Shown piece after piece: positions 43,064 through 52,444 of a DNA stretch of 64,000 nt (positions are counted from its first letter, which is position 1; the number at the start of each line of letters is the position of its first letter). The position numbers were made by a program, and so were the translations under genes. Source of the DNA: Bradyrhizobium erythrophlei (GTDB lineage: Bacteria > Pseudomonadota > Alphaproteobacteria > Rhizobiales > Xanthobacteraceae). The DNA is taken from NCBI RefSeq assembly GCF_900129505.1, contig NZ_LT670818.1, positions 6,729,001-6,793,000 of the forward strand. The letters run 5' to 3'. The notes below the pieces were generated by a model, which had not been told where the DNA came from, searched no databases, and saw only the letters and a list, made by a program, of their open reading frames with translations.

Positions 43064-44112
43064 GCAGACTTGTTGTTTCAACCATCGGACCGGCGAGTTC
43101 GGTGCAGGACGGCGGCCGCCACGGCGCCCAGCGCTACGGCCTGACGCCGAGCGGCGCGATGGACCCGCTCGCGCTCGTTGCCGCCAATACGCTGGCCGGA
43201 AACGCGGCCTTCGCCGCCGCGATCGAAATTGGTCCCTTCGGCGCCGCCTTTACGGCCCGCGAAGGCGCGGTGCGGGTTGCGCTCTCGGGAGCGCCGCGCG
43301 GCGCCGACATCGCGGGCCGCACGGTCGCCTCGGATACATCCATGACGCTTTCGGACGGCGAAACCCTGACGCTGGGTTTTGCCCGCGGCGGTGCGTTCAG
43401 CTATCTCGCGATCGAAGGCGGCATCGCGGGCGAGGCGATGTTCGGCAGCCTCGCGGTGAATGCCCGCGCCGGCCTCGGCAGCCCCTACCCGCGTCCGCTT
43501 CAGGCCGGCGACGAATTGCAGACGCAGGCTGCCAGAGGAGCCACTGAGCGGCGGATTGAGCTTCCCACCGTCGCGGACGGTCCGATCCGCGTGGTGTGGG
43601 GTCCGCAGGACGATGAATTCGGCGAGGAAGCCAGGGCCCTCTTTCTGGACAGCGAATGGAAGATCTCGGCGACCAGCGATCGCATGGGTTATCGCCTGGA
43701 AGGTCCGGCGATCAAACATCTGCACGGCCACAACATCGTCTCCGACGGCACGGTGAACGGCAGTATCCAGGTGCCCGGCAACGGTGCGCCGATCGTGCTG
43801 ATGCCGGACCGCGGCACCAGCGGTGGCTATCCCAAGATCGCGACCTTGATCACGGCCGATCTCGGGCGGTTCGCGCAGACTCCAGCCGGCAAAGGCTTTC
43901 GGTTCAAGGCCGTGAGCATGGCGGAGGCGCAAGGCGAGGCGCGGAAGTTTGCGAAACTGCTGCGCACCCTGCCCGACCGGCTCCGCGCCATCGATAATTT
44001 CGATCTCAACATCGAGGCCCTCAGAGATGCTAACGTCGCGGGCAGCGCCGTCAGCGCGGTCGACGCCCGAACCTGGCAGGCGCCTTCCGCGGACGCGCTG
44101 GCGCAAGAATAA
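43060..44112 (+). CDS. pxpC: 5-oxoprolinase subunit PxpC (biotin-dependent carboxyltransferase-like)
   Basis: A 350-aa protein. The N-terminus is SRLVVSTIGPASSVQDGGRH, followed by RYGLTPSGAMDPLALVAAN, both typical of PxpC/KipA. The C-terminal SDRMGYRLEGPAI and a glycine-rich VPGNGAPIVLMPDRGTSGGY segment also match. It acts with PxpB to phosphorylate or transfer 5-oxoproline. The overlap with pxpB and the close pxpA gene give the standard three-gene set. Confidence 0.92.
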   Translation: MSRLVVSTIGPASSVQDGGRHGAQRYGLTPSGAMDPLALVAANTLAGNAAFAAAIEIGPFGAAFTAREGAVRVALSGAPRGADIAGRTVASDTSMTLSDGETLTLGFARGGAFSYLAIEGGIAGEAMFGSLAVNARAGLGSPYPRPLQAGDELQTQAARGATERRIELPTVADGPIRVVWGPQDDEFGEEARALFLDSEWKISATSDRMGYRLEGPAIKHLHGHNIVSDGTVNGSIQVPGNGAPIVLMPDRGTSGGYPKIATLITADLGRFAQTPAGKGFRFKAVSMAEAQGEARKFAKLLRTLPDRLRAIDNFDLNIEALRDANVAGSAVSAVDARTWQAPSADALAQE

Positions 44113-44168
44113 CTGACAAGAATAACTGAAGCGACTAACGGAAGATCCACTCGCGCAAGGGGACAGAC

Positions 44169-44939
44169 ATGACCACCATCGATCTCAATTGCGATCTCGG
44201 CGAAAGTTTCGGGCCATGGGAAATGGGCAATGACGCCGCCATGATCGAACTCGCCACCTCCGTCAACATCGCCTGCGGCTATCATGCCGGCGATGCCGAC
44301 ATCATGCGCAAGACCGTGGAGCTTGCGAAGGCGCGCGGCGTCTCGATCGGCGCCCACCCCGGCTACCGCGATTTGCACGGGTTCGGCCGCCGGCCTTTTC
44401 CAGGCATGAAGCCATCCGAAATCGAGAACCTCGTCGCCTACCAGATCGGTGCGCTGCAGGCGATCGCGATTGCGGCCGGCCACAAGGTCACCCACGTCAA
44501 GGCGCACGGCGCGCTGTCGAACGTCGCCTGCGAGGACGACATGACCGCGAAGGCCATCGCCTCCGCCATCAAGGCAGTCGATCCCAATCTGGTGTTCGTC
44601 GTGCTCGCCAATTCGAAGCTGGTGCAGGCCGGCGAAGCCGCCAACTTGCCGATGGTGCACGAAGTGTTCGCCGACCGCGCTTACGAAGACGACGGTTCGC
44701 TGGTGTCGCGCCGCAAGCCCGGCGCGGTGCTGCACGACGCAAACAAGATCGCCGACCGTGTGGTGCGGATGGTGCAAGACGGCGCTGTCGTTTCAGTCAC
44801 AGGAAAAGTGATAAAGATGCGCACCGACACCGTGTGCATTCATGGCGACACGCCGGGCGCGGTCGATATCGCCCGCGACCTTCGGCGGGCATTGAAGAAT
44901 GCCGGCATTGACGTGGCACCGTTCAAGAAAGCGAATTAG
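44169..44939 (+). CDS. pxpA: 5-oxoprolinase subunit PxpA (LamB/YcsF family)
   Basis: A 256-aa protein. It starts [20 protein letters not shown], with INLNCDLGE-type metal-binding residues. It includes [35 protein letters not shown] and a C-terminal [17 protein letters not shown], all characteristic of YcsF/PxpA. PxpA performs the hydrolysis step of 5-oxoproline cleavage with PxpB/PxpC. It lies about 55 bases after pxpC in the same direction; a GGGGACAG sequence precedes the ATG. Confidence 0.94.
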   Translation: MTTIDLNCDLGESFGPWEMGNDAAMIELATSVNIACGYHAGDADIMRKTVELAKARGVSIGAHPGYRDLHGFGRRPFPGMKPSEIENLVAYQIGALQAIAIAAGHKVTHVKAHGALSNVACEDDMTAKAIASAIKAVDPNLVFVVLANSKLVQAGEAANLPMVHEVFADRAYEDDGSLVSRRKPGAVLHDANKIADRVVRMVQDGAVVSVTGKVIKMRTDTVCIHGDTPGAVDIARDLRRALKNAGIDVAPFKKAN

Positions 44940-44949
44940 CCGATCTACG

Positions 44950-45102
44950 TCAGAACGGGTGAATCGACAGGGAGCCAAACACCACGGCCGCGATGAGCGC
45001 GAACGCGCCGTACAGCGCAGCCGCATGGAACCCGTTTCCGGTTCGCTTGGACAGGGAACGCGCATAAAGATGCAAGCGGGCTTCCGCCGATAGTCCGCGC
45101 AT
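44950..45102 (-). CDS. Small single-span membrane protein
   Basis: A 50-aa frame, MRGLSAEARLHLYARSLSKR, followed by a hydrophobic helix (ALYGAFALIAAVVFGSLSI). The ATG at 45102 gives this compact form; the upstream part of the frame does not look coding. It is a common type of small Bradyrhizobium hypothetical of unknown function. It converges on pxpA with only 10 bases between. Confidence 0.55.
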   Translation of the reverse strand: MRGLSAEARLHLYARSLSKRTGNGFHAAALYGAFALIAAVVFGSLSIHPF

Positions 45103-45278
45103 GGCTGTTCTCCAACGTCCCATCAGCGATATTGGAATACGCTTCGGGGCCGGGCGCAAGACAACCCTGCAAATAGCGATATGAAAGCTTCGTGAGAGGC
45201 CAACCGGACTCAAAAATTCCCCAGAATGGATTCACGCAAGAATATTATTCGGCCCGATTTGATCCAACTGGAACCCGA

Positions 45279-46886
45279 TCAATAGACATCCAGCTGGAAC
45301 CGGCCCTTCTTCTTGAGTTCCCCGACAAACAGCACCGCCTCGTCGGTGGTCCGCGCGCCGAATTGCGCGACAATATCGACCAGCGCGCGCTCGACATCCT
45401 TCGCCATCCGCTTGGCGTCGCCGCAGACATAGATGTTGGCGCCTTCGGCCAGCCAGTTCCACAATTCGCGGCCGACCTCGCGCATGCGATCCTGCACGTA
45501 GAATTTCTTGTCGCCGTCGCGCGACCATGCCAGCGACAACCGTGTCAGCAGACCTGACGTCTTCAGCGCATTCAGTTCGTCTGAGTAGAAAAAGTCACAT
45601 TCGCTGCGCTGATGGCCGAAGAACAGCCAGTTCTTGCCGGGCGCGCCGGTCGCCTTGCGGTCGAGCAGAAAGGCGCGGAACGGCGCGATGCCGGTACCGG
45701 GTCCGATCATGATGATCGGCACCTTCGCATCCTGCGGCAACGCGAAGCCGTGTGCCTTCTGCACATAGACCTTGAGCTGATCGCCAGGCTTGATGCGCTC
45801 GGCCAGGAAGGTCGAGGCCAGCCCCAGCCGTTTGCGCTTACCCACCACGTAGCGCACGCAATCGACGGTCAGCGACAATTTACCGGGCGTGGCATTGTGC
45901 GACGACGAGATCGAATAGAGCCGCGGCTGCAGCGGCTCCAGCGCTTCGACAAAAGCTTCGGGATGCGGGCGCACGCCGGAAAATTTCTGCAACGCGGCCA
46001 TCACGTCCAGCGTCGCGGCATCGCCGTCGGGATCCTCGCCCTGCGCCAGCGCGCGCGCCTTCTCACGCTGCGCGCCACCGGTGATGAAGGAGATGAGTTC
46101 GAACAATGAATCCGGCGCGGGCGCCAGCGACACGTCTGATGTCAACGCTTCGCGCAGCGTCTTGCCTCTTACTTCGGTCAAATGCGACGCGCCGAGCAGC
46201 GCGATGATCTGATCGACATGGCCGAGATTGTTTTGCGCAAAAATGCCGAAGGAGTCGCCGACGACATAGTCGAGGCCACAGCCCGAGAGATCGAAATCGA
46301 TGTGCCAGGTTTCCTTTTCCGATCCGGGCCTATTCAGGAGGCGGCGCGACAGGAACGTCGCCGCGACCGGATTGTCGCGCGATCGCCCGGGCTCCGCGGT
46401 GACTACCGGCGAGGCGGCGGCGGGCGCGAGCGCCGGGCTGGACGACGCGACCGGCGTCTTCTCCAGCTCCTCGTGCAGCGTCTTCAGCATCCGCGCGGTT
46501 TCCTTGCCGCCGGGAACGCAGAGATTGAGCCGCGCTTCTGCCTTGCTGGCGATCGCCTCGGAATAATCGTGGCAATTGTAGCCGCACTGGCCGCAATCCT
46601 GCTGCGCCATCGCCGCCATCATCCGCCTTCGCATGGGGCGGCCTTCCGCGAGCTTCATGCGCTCGGCGATCGGCATGGTCTGGTCGTGCCAGGGCGCTTC
46701 GCCGTCATCGCCATCGCTGCCCGAGCCTTGCAGCAAATTGGCGCCCTGCTCCGCCGACAAGGCCACGGGACCGTCGGTCGACAAAAGGCCGGCAAAGAAC
46801 CCGTTGAGCCAGGAGCGCTGCGCTTCCGAAAACGGCGCGCTTGGAGGAATGATTTCGATCCTGGGCGGAGGCGTCATCTGGTTCAT
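45279..46886 (-). CDS. CysJ-like flavoprotein reductase with an N-terminal Cys cluster
   Basis: A 535-aa reductase. Residues 95-125 hold CGQCGYNC (Cys 98, 101, 105) and LCVPGG (Cys 123), a four-Cys pattern that could bind an Fe-S cluster where a flavodoxin domain would be in CysJ. The rest is a ferredoxin-NADP-reductase-type module: RLYSISSSHNA binds FAD, GPGTGIAPFRAFLLDR binds NADP, and YVCGDAKRMAKDVERAL is the usual last motif. Its start overlaps the nirA stop (ATGA), so it likely passes NADPH electrons to that enzyme. Database names usually say sulfite reductase subunit alpha. Confidence 0.88.
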   Translation of the reverse strand: MNQMTPPPRIEIIPPSAPFSEAQRSWLNGFFAGLLSTDGPVALSAEQGANLLQGSGSDGDDGEAPWHDQTMPIAERMKLAEGRPMRRRMMAAMAQQDCGQCGYNCHDYSEAIASKAEARLNLCVPGGKETARMLKTLHEELEKTPVASSSPALAPAAASPVVTAEPGRSRDNPVAATFLSRRLLNRPGSEKETWHIDFDLSGCGLDYVVGDSFGIFAQNNLGHVDQIIALLGASHLTEVRGKTLREALTSDVSLAPAPDSLFELISFITGGAQREKARALAQGEDPDGDAATLDVMAALQKFSGVRPHPEAFVEALEPLQPRLYSISSSHNATPGKLSLTVDCVRYVVGKRKRLGLASTFLAERIKPGDQLKVYVQKAHGFALPQDAKVPIIMIGPGTGIAPFRAFLLDRKATGAPGKNWLFFGHQRSECDFFYSDELNALKTSGLLTRLSLAWSRDGDKKFYVQDRMREVGRELWNWLAEGANIYVCGDAKRMAKDVERALVDIVAQFGARTTDEAVLFVGELKKKGRFQLDVY

Positions 46887-48670
46887 GTGGAAGCCTCTGC
46901 TTCTGCGAGTTGGCGCAAAGTTTCGCCGTCGTGGCGGCGCGCGAAGGTGAGAAAGGTTTCGTCCGGGGAAGCGCGATGTGCGAGATAAGCCTTCAACAGC
47001 TTCTCCACCGTCTTCGGCGCGTCCTCGGCCCTGAGGTCGTGATAGACCTCCTGCCCAACATCGGCATTCGGACCGAAGCCGCCGCCGGCGAACAGATGGT
47101 AGCCCTCGACGGTATCGTCCTCTTCGCCGACCGGGACCTTGGCGCCGATCAGGCCGATATCGCTGATGTAGTGCTGCGCGCAGGAATGGTGGCAGCCGGT
47201 GAGATGGATGTTGAGCGGCGTATTGATCTCGACGCGCGGCTCGCACCAGTCGCCGATCGCGGCGGCATGGCGCTTGGTGTCGGACGCTGCGAACTTGCAG
47301 CCAGCGTTCCCCGTGCAGGCAATCAGCCCGGCGCGGATTTGCGATGCGTTGGTTGAAAGCCCGATGGCTTCAATGGCCGCAACCGCCAATCCAACATTTT
47401 CATCGCGCACGCCCGGAATCAGGAGGTTCTGCCACACGGTCAATCGGATATCGCCGTCACCGAGATCGTGCGCGATCTTCGCCAGTCCATGCATTTGCTC
47501 ACACGTCACCTTGCCGAGCGGCAGCGCGACGCCGATCCAGTTCAGGCCTTCCTGCTTCTGCTGGTGCACGCCGATATGCGCCATGCGGTCGAAGGCCGGG
47601 CGCGGCGCGAGCGCTTCGCCGGGCACGCGGGTCAGGGCCTGGCCGAGTTTTTCCTCGACGAGGGTGAGGAATTTTTCCATGCCCATGCCGTCGATGACGT
47701 ATTTCAGCCGCGCCTTGAGCCGGTTGGTACGGTCGCCGAGATCAATGAACACACGCACGATGGCATCCGCGACCTTGGTCGCGTCCGCCGGCCGGACGAT
47801 GATGCCGGTTTCCCTGGCAAAATCTTTGTGGCCAGTAATGCCGCCGATCCCCAGCCGGAACCAGATGCCGGGCTCGACGCCGAAGCCGTCATTCACCTCG
47901 ATCGCGGCAAAGGCGATGTCGTTGGTATCCTCGAGCACGGCGATCTTGCCGGCGCCGTCGAAGGCGACGTTGAACTTGCGCGGCAGTCCCGTCAGCGAGC
48001 GGTCGTTGAGAATGTGATAGTGCCATTCGCGGGCGTATTCGCGGGTGTCGAGCAGTTCCTGCGGATCGATCCCGGCGGTCGGCGTGCCCGTGACATTGCG
48101 GATGTTGTCGGCGCCGGAGCCGCGCGAGCACAGGCCGAGATCCTGGATGCCCTCGATCAGAGCCACCGCATGCTTCGGCGGAATTTCGCGCACCTGCAGG
48201 TTGGCGCGGGTGGTGACGTGGCTAAACGGTCCGCACAGCCGCTCGGCGAGATCGGCCATGCCCGACAACTGCCAGTGCTTGAGGATACCGTTCGGGATCC
48301 TTAAGCGGCACATATAGGAATCCTGCGCCGGCGCGACATAGAACAGGCCGTAATAGCGCCAGCGGAAATTGTCCGCCGGTGACGGCGGCGCGTTGTCATG
48401 CGCCTGCTCTTTCAGCCGCGAATAGGCGTCGAACGGATGCTCGTCGCGTTTGAATTTTTCCTGGTCGGCGAGTTTCTTGCCGGAAGCCAAGACCTTGTCC
48501 TGCGCCTTGATATGCGCGGCCTCAGGTCCGCTCGGCTCGGCATTGCCTTTGCCGGCGCTGGCGCCGCCGAGGCCCCGCCCGACCTTGCTGATCTGCAAGC
48601 CCGTGGCGAACCCTTCGAGGTAGCGCTTTTGCTCGTCGCTAAAGTCGACTGAGAGTGGTTCGATTTTCAT
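46883..48670 (-). CDS. nirA: NirA-family siroheme nitrite/sulfite reductase
   Basis: A 595-aa enzyme with two ferredoxin-like repeats. The siroheme/Fe-S ligand cysteines lie in CTGNAGCKFA and INIHLTGC-type HLTGCHHSCAQH, the C-x5-C ... C-x3-C pattern of nitrite and sulfite reductases. Substrate-type residues include PNGILKHWQLSGMADLAERL and RANLQVREIP. The location downstream of nasT-nasS points to assimilatory nitrite reduction; sulfite cannot be ruled out. The ATG at 48670 is preferred to an upstream in-frame start. It is followed by an overlapping reductase gene. Confidence 0.88.
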   Translation of the reverse strand: MKIEPLSVDFSDEQKRYLEGFATGLQISKVGRGLGGASAGKGNAEPSGPEAAHIKAQDKVLASGKKLADQEKFKRDEHPFDAYSRLKEQAHDNAPPSPADNFRWRYYGLFYVAPAQDSYMCRLRIPNGILKHWQLSGMADLAERLCGPFSHVTTRANLQVREIPPKHAVALIEGIQDLGLCSRGSGADNIRNVTGTPTAGIDPQELLDTREYAREWHYHILNDRSLTGLPRKFNVAFDGAGKIAVLEDTNDIAFAAIEVNDGFGVEPGIWFRLGIGGITGHKDFARETGIIVRPADATKVADAIVRVFIDLGDRTNRLKARLKYVIDGMGMEKFLTLVEEKLGQALTRVPGEALAPRPAFDRMAHIGVHQQKQEGLNWIGVALPLGKVTCEQMHGLAKIAHDLGDGDIRLTVWQNLLIPGVRDENVGLAVAAIEAIGLSTNASQIRAGLIACTGNAGCKFAASDTKRHAAAIGDWCEPRVEINTPLNIHLTGCHHSCAQHYISDIGLIGAKVPVGEEDDTVEGYHLFAGGGFGPNADVGQEVYHDLRAEDAPKTVEKLLKAYLAHRASPDETFLTFARRHDGETLRQLAEAEAST

Positions 48671-49022
48671 GTTGGGCGACGAAGCTCCTGCGGCCACGAT
48701 CGGTGGCTTCAACGGGAAAGGGAAAGTGACCGCGTGGAAATCGATTCGGCGCCAAACGCCGGCTCAATTTTCCAAGGCGCGGTCCGACCAGCCTCGTTGC
48801 TGCGGAAATCCATCTCGGACATAAGCCAGCGGGCATCTGCGACGGCTGGCTGCACCGCAACATTCAAGTTGCGTGCCACACACCCGTCTAGGACATATCT
48901 TGATAATTCAAAGAGTTACGGCGGGATGCAGGAACCCCGACCGGGATCGGTGCTGCTGATTTCGAGCAGGTAGCCTAAAAAATAGCCCATCGGGATTCCT
49001 GCCCGGAAATGCCCCAACCGCC
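48671..49022 (-). promoter_or_regulatory. nirA leader/promoter region with a possible sigma-54 promoter
   Basis: About 350 bases between nasS and nirA. Reading on the minus strand, TGGCAC-GCAAC-TTGAA at 48863-48878 is one base off the sigma-54 consensus (TGGCAC-N5-TTGCA/T). About 20 bases downstream, AGCCAGC and GCTGGCT can form a seven-base-pair hairpin. In this kind of locus NasT, an ANTAR protein, binds leader RNA hairpins to relieve termination. I cannot identify the two hexaloop hairpins of an ANTAR target with confidence. Confidence 0.45.
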
Positions 49023-50189
49023 TCAGGACAGCCGGCGTCCGATGGCGAACGCCGCCAGATGGCCGCCAATGTCGTTGGCATCGAACGGCGGGCCGGCGAA
49101 GGCACCGATCGTCTCGGGCACGTCAGCACCCTTCCCGTCGCGTCCAAGTGCCGCATCGTAGAGGTCAGGCCTGAACACCGCCTCGGCGGTCGCAAGCGCC
49201 TCGGGGCTGAAGGGGGTCTGTCCCCAGCGCACCATCTGCGCATAGAGCCAGGCGGCCTGCACGGGATCGGGGCGCGCCGCGTTTTCCCGTGCCACCAGCA
49301 GATAGCGGCTGCTTTCGCGCATGACTCCGTCGGGCGAAATCTTGAGCCGGCCGTCGAGGGTCCGCTGGATCACGTCTGGATCGACCCCGATCCGCTCCGG
49401 TGCGCCGAGGATGCGCGCCGCCTCGGCGCGGTTCTCGGGCTGCTCGATGAATTCGGCGGCGCGGAATGCGGCCCGGATCAGGGCGGCGACGAGTTGCGGG
49501 TTCTTCTCCGACCAGTTCTGCCTGACCGCGAGCACCTTCTCCGCCGCGCGCACCAGGATGTCCGAGACGAAATGCAGGATGCGGCCGATGCCGAGATCGA
49601 CCGCGACCGAATTCCAGGGGGCGCCGACGCAAAACGCATCGACGTGACCATTGGCAAGGCTGTCCACCATATAAGGCGGCGGCAGCACCACAAGACGCAC
49701 GTCCTCATCGGGATCGACGCCGCCGGCCGCCATCCAGAATCGCAGCTGGTAATTGTGGGTGGAGAACGGAAAGGTCATGCCGAAGGTCAGCGGTTCCGCG
49801 CCGCTTCTGCGACGCGTGGCGACCACCCGCGACAGCGCCAGCGCGGTCGCCATCGGATCAAAGCGGTCCCCATCGAGCTCCGCCATGATCGCGGCATGCA
49901 GCGCCGGCGATACCGTAATGGCGTTGCCGTTGAGGCCGAGATTAAAGGGCGCGGCGATCGGTACCTTGACATGTCCGAGCCCGAGGCTGGAGGCGATCGC
50001 GACCGGCGCCAAAAGATGGGCAGCGTCGAACAGGCCGATGTTGAGCTTGTCGCGGACGTTCGACCATGACACTTCCCGCACCAGGGTGACGTCGAGCCCC
50101 TCTGCCGCGGCAAATCCCTTGTCGACGGCGACGATCAGCGCTGCGGCGTCGACCAGCGGAATGAATCCTATGCGAAGCGGATGGGTCAT
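49023..50189 (-). CDS. nasS: NasS-like nitrate/nitrite sensor (NrtA/CmpA family)
   Basis: A 388-aa protein of the nitrate-binding NrtA/CmpA fold but with no signal peptide, as expected for cytoplasmic NasS. Features include LRIGFIPLVDAAALIVAVDK at the N-terminus, NVRDKLNIGLFDAAHLLAP, TFGMTFPFSTHNYQLRFWMA and CVGAPWNSVAVD. In the known system NasS sequesters NasT until nitrate or nitrite binds. It overlaps the end of nasT (ATGA) and is translationally coupled. nirA follows on the same strand. Confidence 0.92.
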   Translation of the reverse strand: MTHPLRIGFIPLVDAAALIVAVDKGFAAAEGLDVTLVREVSWSNVRDKLNIGLFDAAHLLAPVAIASSLGLGHVKVPIAAPFNLGLNGNAITVSPALHAAIMAELDGDRFDPMATALALSRVVATRRRSGAEPLTFGMTFPFSTHNYQLRFWMAAGGVDPDEDVRLVVLPPPYMVDSLANGHVDAFCVGAPWNSVAVDLGIGRILHFVSDILVRAAEKVLAVRQNWSEKNPQLVAALIRAAFRAAEFIEQPENRAEAARILGAPERIGVDPDVIQRTLDGRLKISPDGVMRESSRYLLVARENAARPDPVQAAWLYAQMVRWGQTPFSPEALATAEAVFRPDLYDAALGRDGKGADVPETIGAFAGPPFDANDIGGHLAAFAIGRRLS

Positions 50190-50776
50190 TTCAGCAACTC
50201 CGACGCGGTCAGGATCGACTGGGCGATCTCGCCGATCTTCTTTTTCTCGCGCATGGCGGTCGACCGCAGCAGCACATAGGCCTCGTCTTCGGTGAGGCCC
50301 TTCAGCTTCATCAGGATTCCCTTGGCGCGGTCGATCACCTTGCGGTCCTCCAGCGCGGACTTGGCCCGATCGAGTTCGCCCTGCAGTTTCGCGAAGGCGT
50401 TGAAACGGGAGATGCAGAGGTCGAGGATCGGCTTGATCCGCTCCTTTTTCAGCCCGTCGACGATGTAGGCGGAGACGCCGGCGTCGACGGAAGCCTGAAT
50501 CGACGCCGCGTCGCTCTGGTCGACGAACATCGCGATCGGCCGCCGAACCGCGCGGCTGACCTGGAACATCTGTTCCAGCACGTCGCGGCTGGGGTTTTCC
50601 AGGTCGATCAGGATGACGTCGGGGTCGAGCGCGTAGATGCGAGCCAAAAGACTTTGCATTTCGCTGATATGGACCACGCCGGTAAAACCTGCTTCCCGCA
50701 GCCCCTCCTCGAGGATCGCTGCGCGGATCGGGCTTTCGTCCACAATGACGATCTTAGGTGAAGACTCGGCGCCCAT
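50186..50776 (-). CDS. nasT: NasT-like ANTAR antiterminator
   Basis: A 196-aa protein with an N-terminal receiver-like domain (KIVIVDESPIRAAILEEGLR, PDVILIDLENPSRD) and a C-terminal ANTAR RNA-binding domain (VIDRAKGILMKLKGLTEDEA and LRSTAMREKKKIGEIAQSIL). NasT binds leader RNA and prevents termination in nitrate-assimilation genes when freed by NasS. The usual phosphorylatable Asp lies in LIDLENPS. The ATG at 50776 is chosen over a start 14 codons upstream. It is transcribed divergently from rimO. Confidence 0.92.
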   Translation of the reverse strand: MGAESSPKIVIVDESPIRAAILEEGLREAGFTGVVHISEMQSLLARIYALDPDVILIDLENPSRDVLEQMFQVSRAVRRPIAMFVDQSDAASIQASVDAGVSAYIVDGLKKERIKPILDLCISRFNAFAKLQGELDRAKSALEDRKVIDRAKGILMKLKGLTEDEAYVLLRSTAMREKKKIGEIAQSILTASELLK

Positions 50777-50886
50777 CGATGACTCGCGTTCCGGCGACTT
50801 ATCAATAGCACGCCGCAAGCCGGCTCAAAGCCTTGTAATTATGAGCAATTGGGACTAGCTCCTGCCCTTCAACGGACAGATCAGAC

Positions 50887-52212
50887 ATGCCACAGGCCGC
50901 CGCGCCCAAAGTCAGCTTTGTTTCACTGGGATGCCCCAAGGCGCTGGTGGATTCCGAGCGCATCATCACGCGGCTGCGCGCCGAGGGCTACGAGCTGGCG
51001 CGCAAGCATGACGGCGCCGACCTCGTCATCGTCAATACCTGCGGCTTCCTCGACAGCGCCAAACAGGAATCGCTCGGCGCCATCGGCGAGGCCATGGCCG
51101 AGAACGGCAAGGTCATCGTCACCGGCTGCATGGGCGCGGAACCCGAGCAGATCGAGGCCGCCTATCCGGGCGTGCTCTCGATCACGGGACCGCAGCAATA
51201 TGAGAGCGTGCTCGATGCCGTGCACCGCGCGCTGCCGCCGGTGCACAATCCGCATCTCGATCTGGTGCCACCGCAGGGCATCAAGCTGACGCCGCGGCAC
51301 TACGCCTATTTGAAGATTTCCGAGGGCTGCAACAACCGCTGCAGCTTCTGCATCATCCCGAAGCTGCGCGGCGATCTGGTGTCGCGGCCCGCGGGCGACG
51401 TGCTGCGCGAGGCGGAGAAACTGGTAGCCGCCGGGGTCAAGGAGTTGCTGGTGATCTCGCAGGACACCTCCGCCTATGGCGTCGATATCAAATATGCCGA
51501 GAGCCCATGGAAGGACCGCGCGGTGCGCGCCAAATTCTTCGACCTCGCCAAAGAGCTCGGCGAATTCGGCGCCTGGGTGCGGCTGCAATATGTCTACCCC
51601 TACCCGCATGTCGACGAGGTCATCGGCCTGATGACGGAAGGCAAAATCCTGCCTTACCTCGATATTCCCTTCCAGCATGCGAGCCCCGAGATCCTTAAGG
51701 CCATGAAGCGCCCGGCGGCGCAGGACAAGACGCTGGGGCGGATCAAAAAGTGGCGCGAGCAATGTCCTGACCTCACCCTGCGCTCCACCTTCATCGTCGG
51801 TTTTCCCGGCGAGACCGATTCCGACTTTGCCTATCTGCTCGACTGGCTCGATCAGGCCGACATCGACCGCGTCGGCTGCTTCAAATACGAGCCGGTGGCG
51901 GGCGCCTCGTCGAACGCGCTTCCCAATGCCGTGCCCGACGAGATCAAGCAGGAACGCTGGAACGCGCTGATGGCGCGGCAGCAGAAGATTTCCGCCCGTC
52001 GCCTGAAGCGCAAGGTCGGCACGCGGCAGCAGATCGTCATCGACGAAGTCGGCCCGACCGTTGCGAAAGGCCGCTCGAAATCGGACGCGCCAGAGATCGA
52101 CGGCGCGGTCTATCTTTCGAGCCGGCGTCCCCTGAAAGTCGGCGAGATCGTCACCGCCAGGATCGAACGATCGGATGAGTACGACCTGCACGGCAGCGTC
52201 GCCGGCTTCTAG
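50887..52212 (+). CDS. rimO: Ribosomal protein S12 methylthiotransferase RimO
   Basis: A 441-aa radical-SAM enzyme that adds a methylthio group to Asp of ribosomal protein S12. The N-terminal MTTase domain has [17 protein letters not shown] and [14 protein letters not shown] with cluster cysteines. The radical-SAM motif is CNNRCSFC at residues 148-155 (C148, C152, C155). The C-terminal TRAM domain contains [18 protein letters not shown]. The combination and sequence are specific to RimO rather than MiaB. It stands alone, divergent from nasT. Confidence 0.95.
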   Translation: MPQAAAPKVSFVSLGCPKALVDSERIITRLRAEGYELARKHDGADLVIVNTCGFLDSAKQESLGAIGEAMAENGKVIVTGCMGAEPEQIEAAYPGVLSITGPQQYESVLDAVHRALPPVHNPHLDLVPPQGIKLTPRHYAYLKISEGCNNRCSFCIIPKLRGDLVSRPAGDVLREAEKLVAAGVKELLVISQDTSAYGVDIKYAESPWKDRAVRAKFFDLAKELGEFGAWVRLQYVYPYPHVDEVIGLMTEGKILPYLDIPFQHASPEILKAMKRPAAQDKTLGRIKKWREQCPDLTLRSTFIVGFPGETDSDFAYLLDWLDQADIDRVGCFKYEPVAGASSNALPNAVPDEIKQERWNALMARQQKISARRLKRKVGTRQQIVIDEVGPTVAKGRSKSDAPEIDGAVYLSSRRPLKVGEIVTARIERSDEYDLHGSVAGF

Positions 52213-52372
52213 GCGCGCTTGACAGACCACACCCTTCGGCTGTATGGGCCTGTTCCATGATCTTCACCCGGACCCAACTCCGCGCCGCCTGCCGTCGTCA
52301 CGCCCGTGACGATGATCGTGCGCGCCATGTCCGACGACAACGCTGAACACCTGAGATCAGCACCGTTTTCGA

Positions 52373-52400
52373 GAAGGCCGCCCCCCAAAGTGCGGCCTTC
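52373..52400. terminator. Rho-independent-type terminator hairpin
   Basis: GAAGGCCGC pairs perfectly with GCGGCCTTC around a ten-base loop, followed by TTCCGTTTT on the + strand. It probably ends rimO transcripts before the aminotransferase gene. Confidence 0.65.
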
Positions 52401-52444
52401 TTCCGTTTTGGCCTGCCTTTCCATTTCAACCCCAGGAGTTTGCC

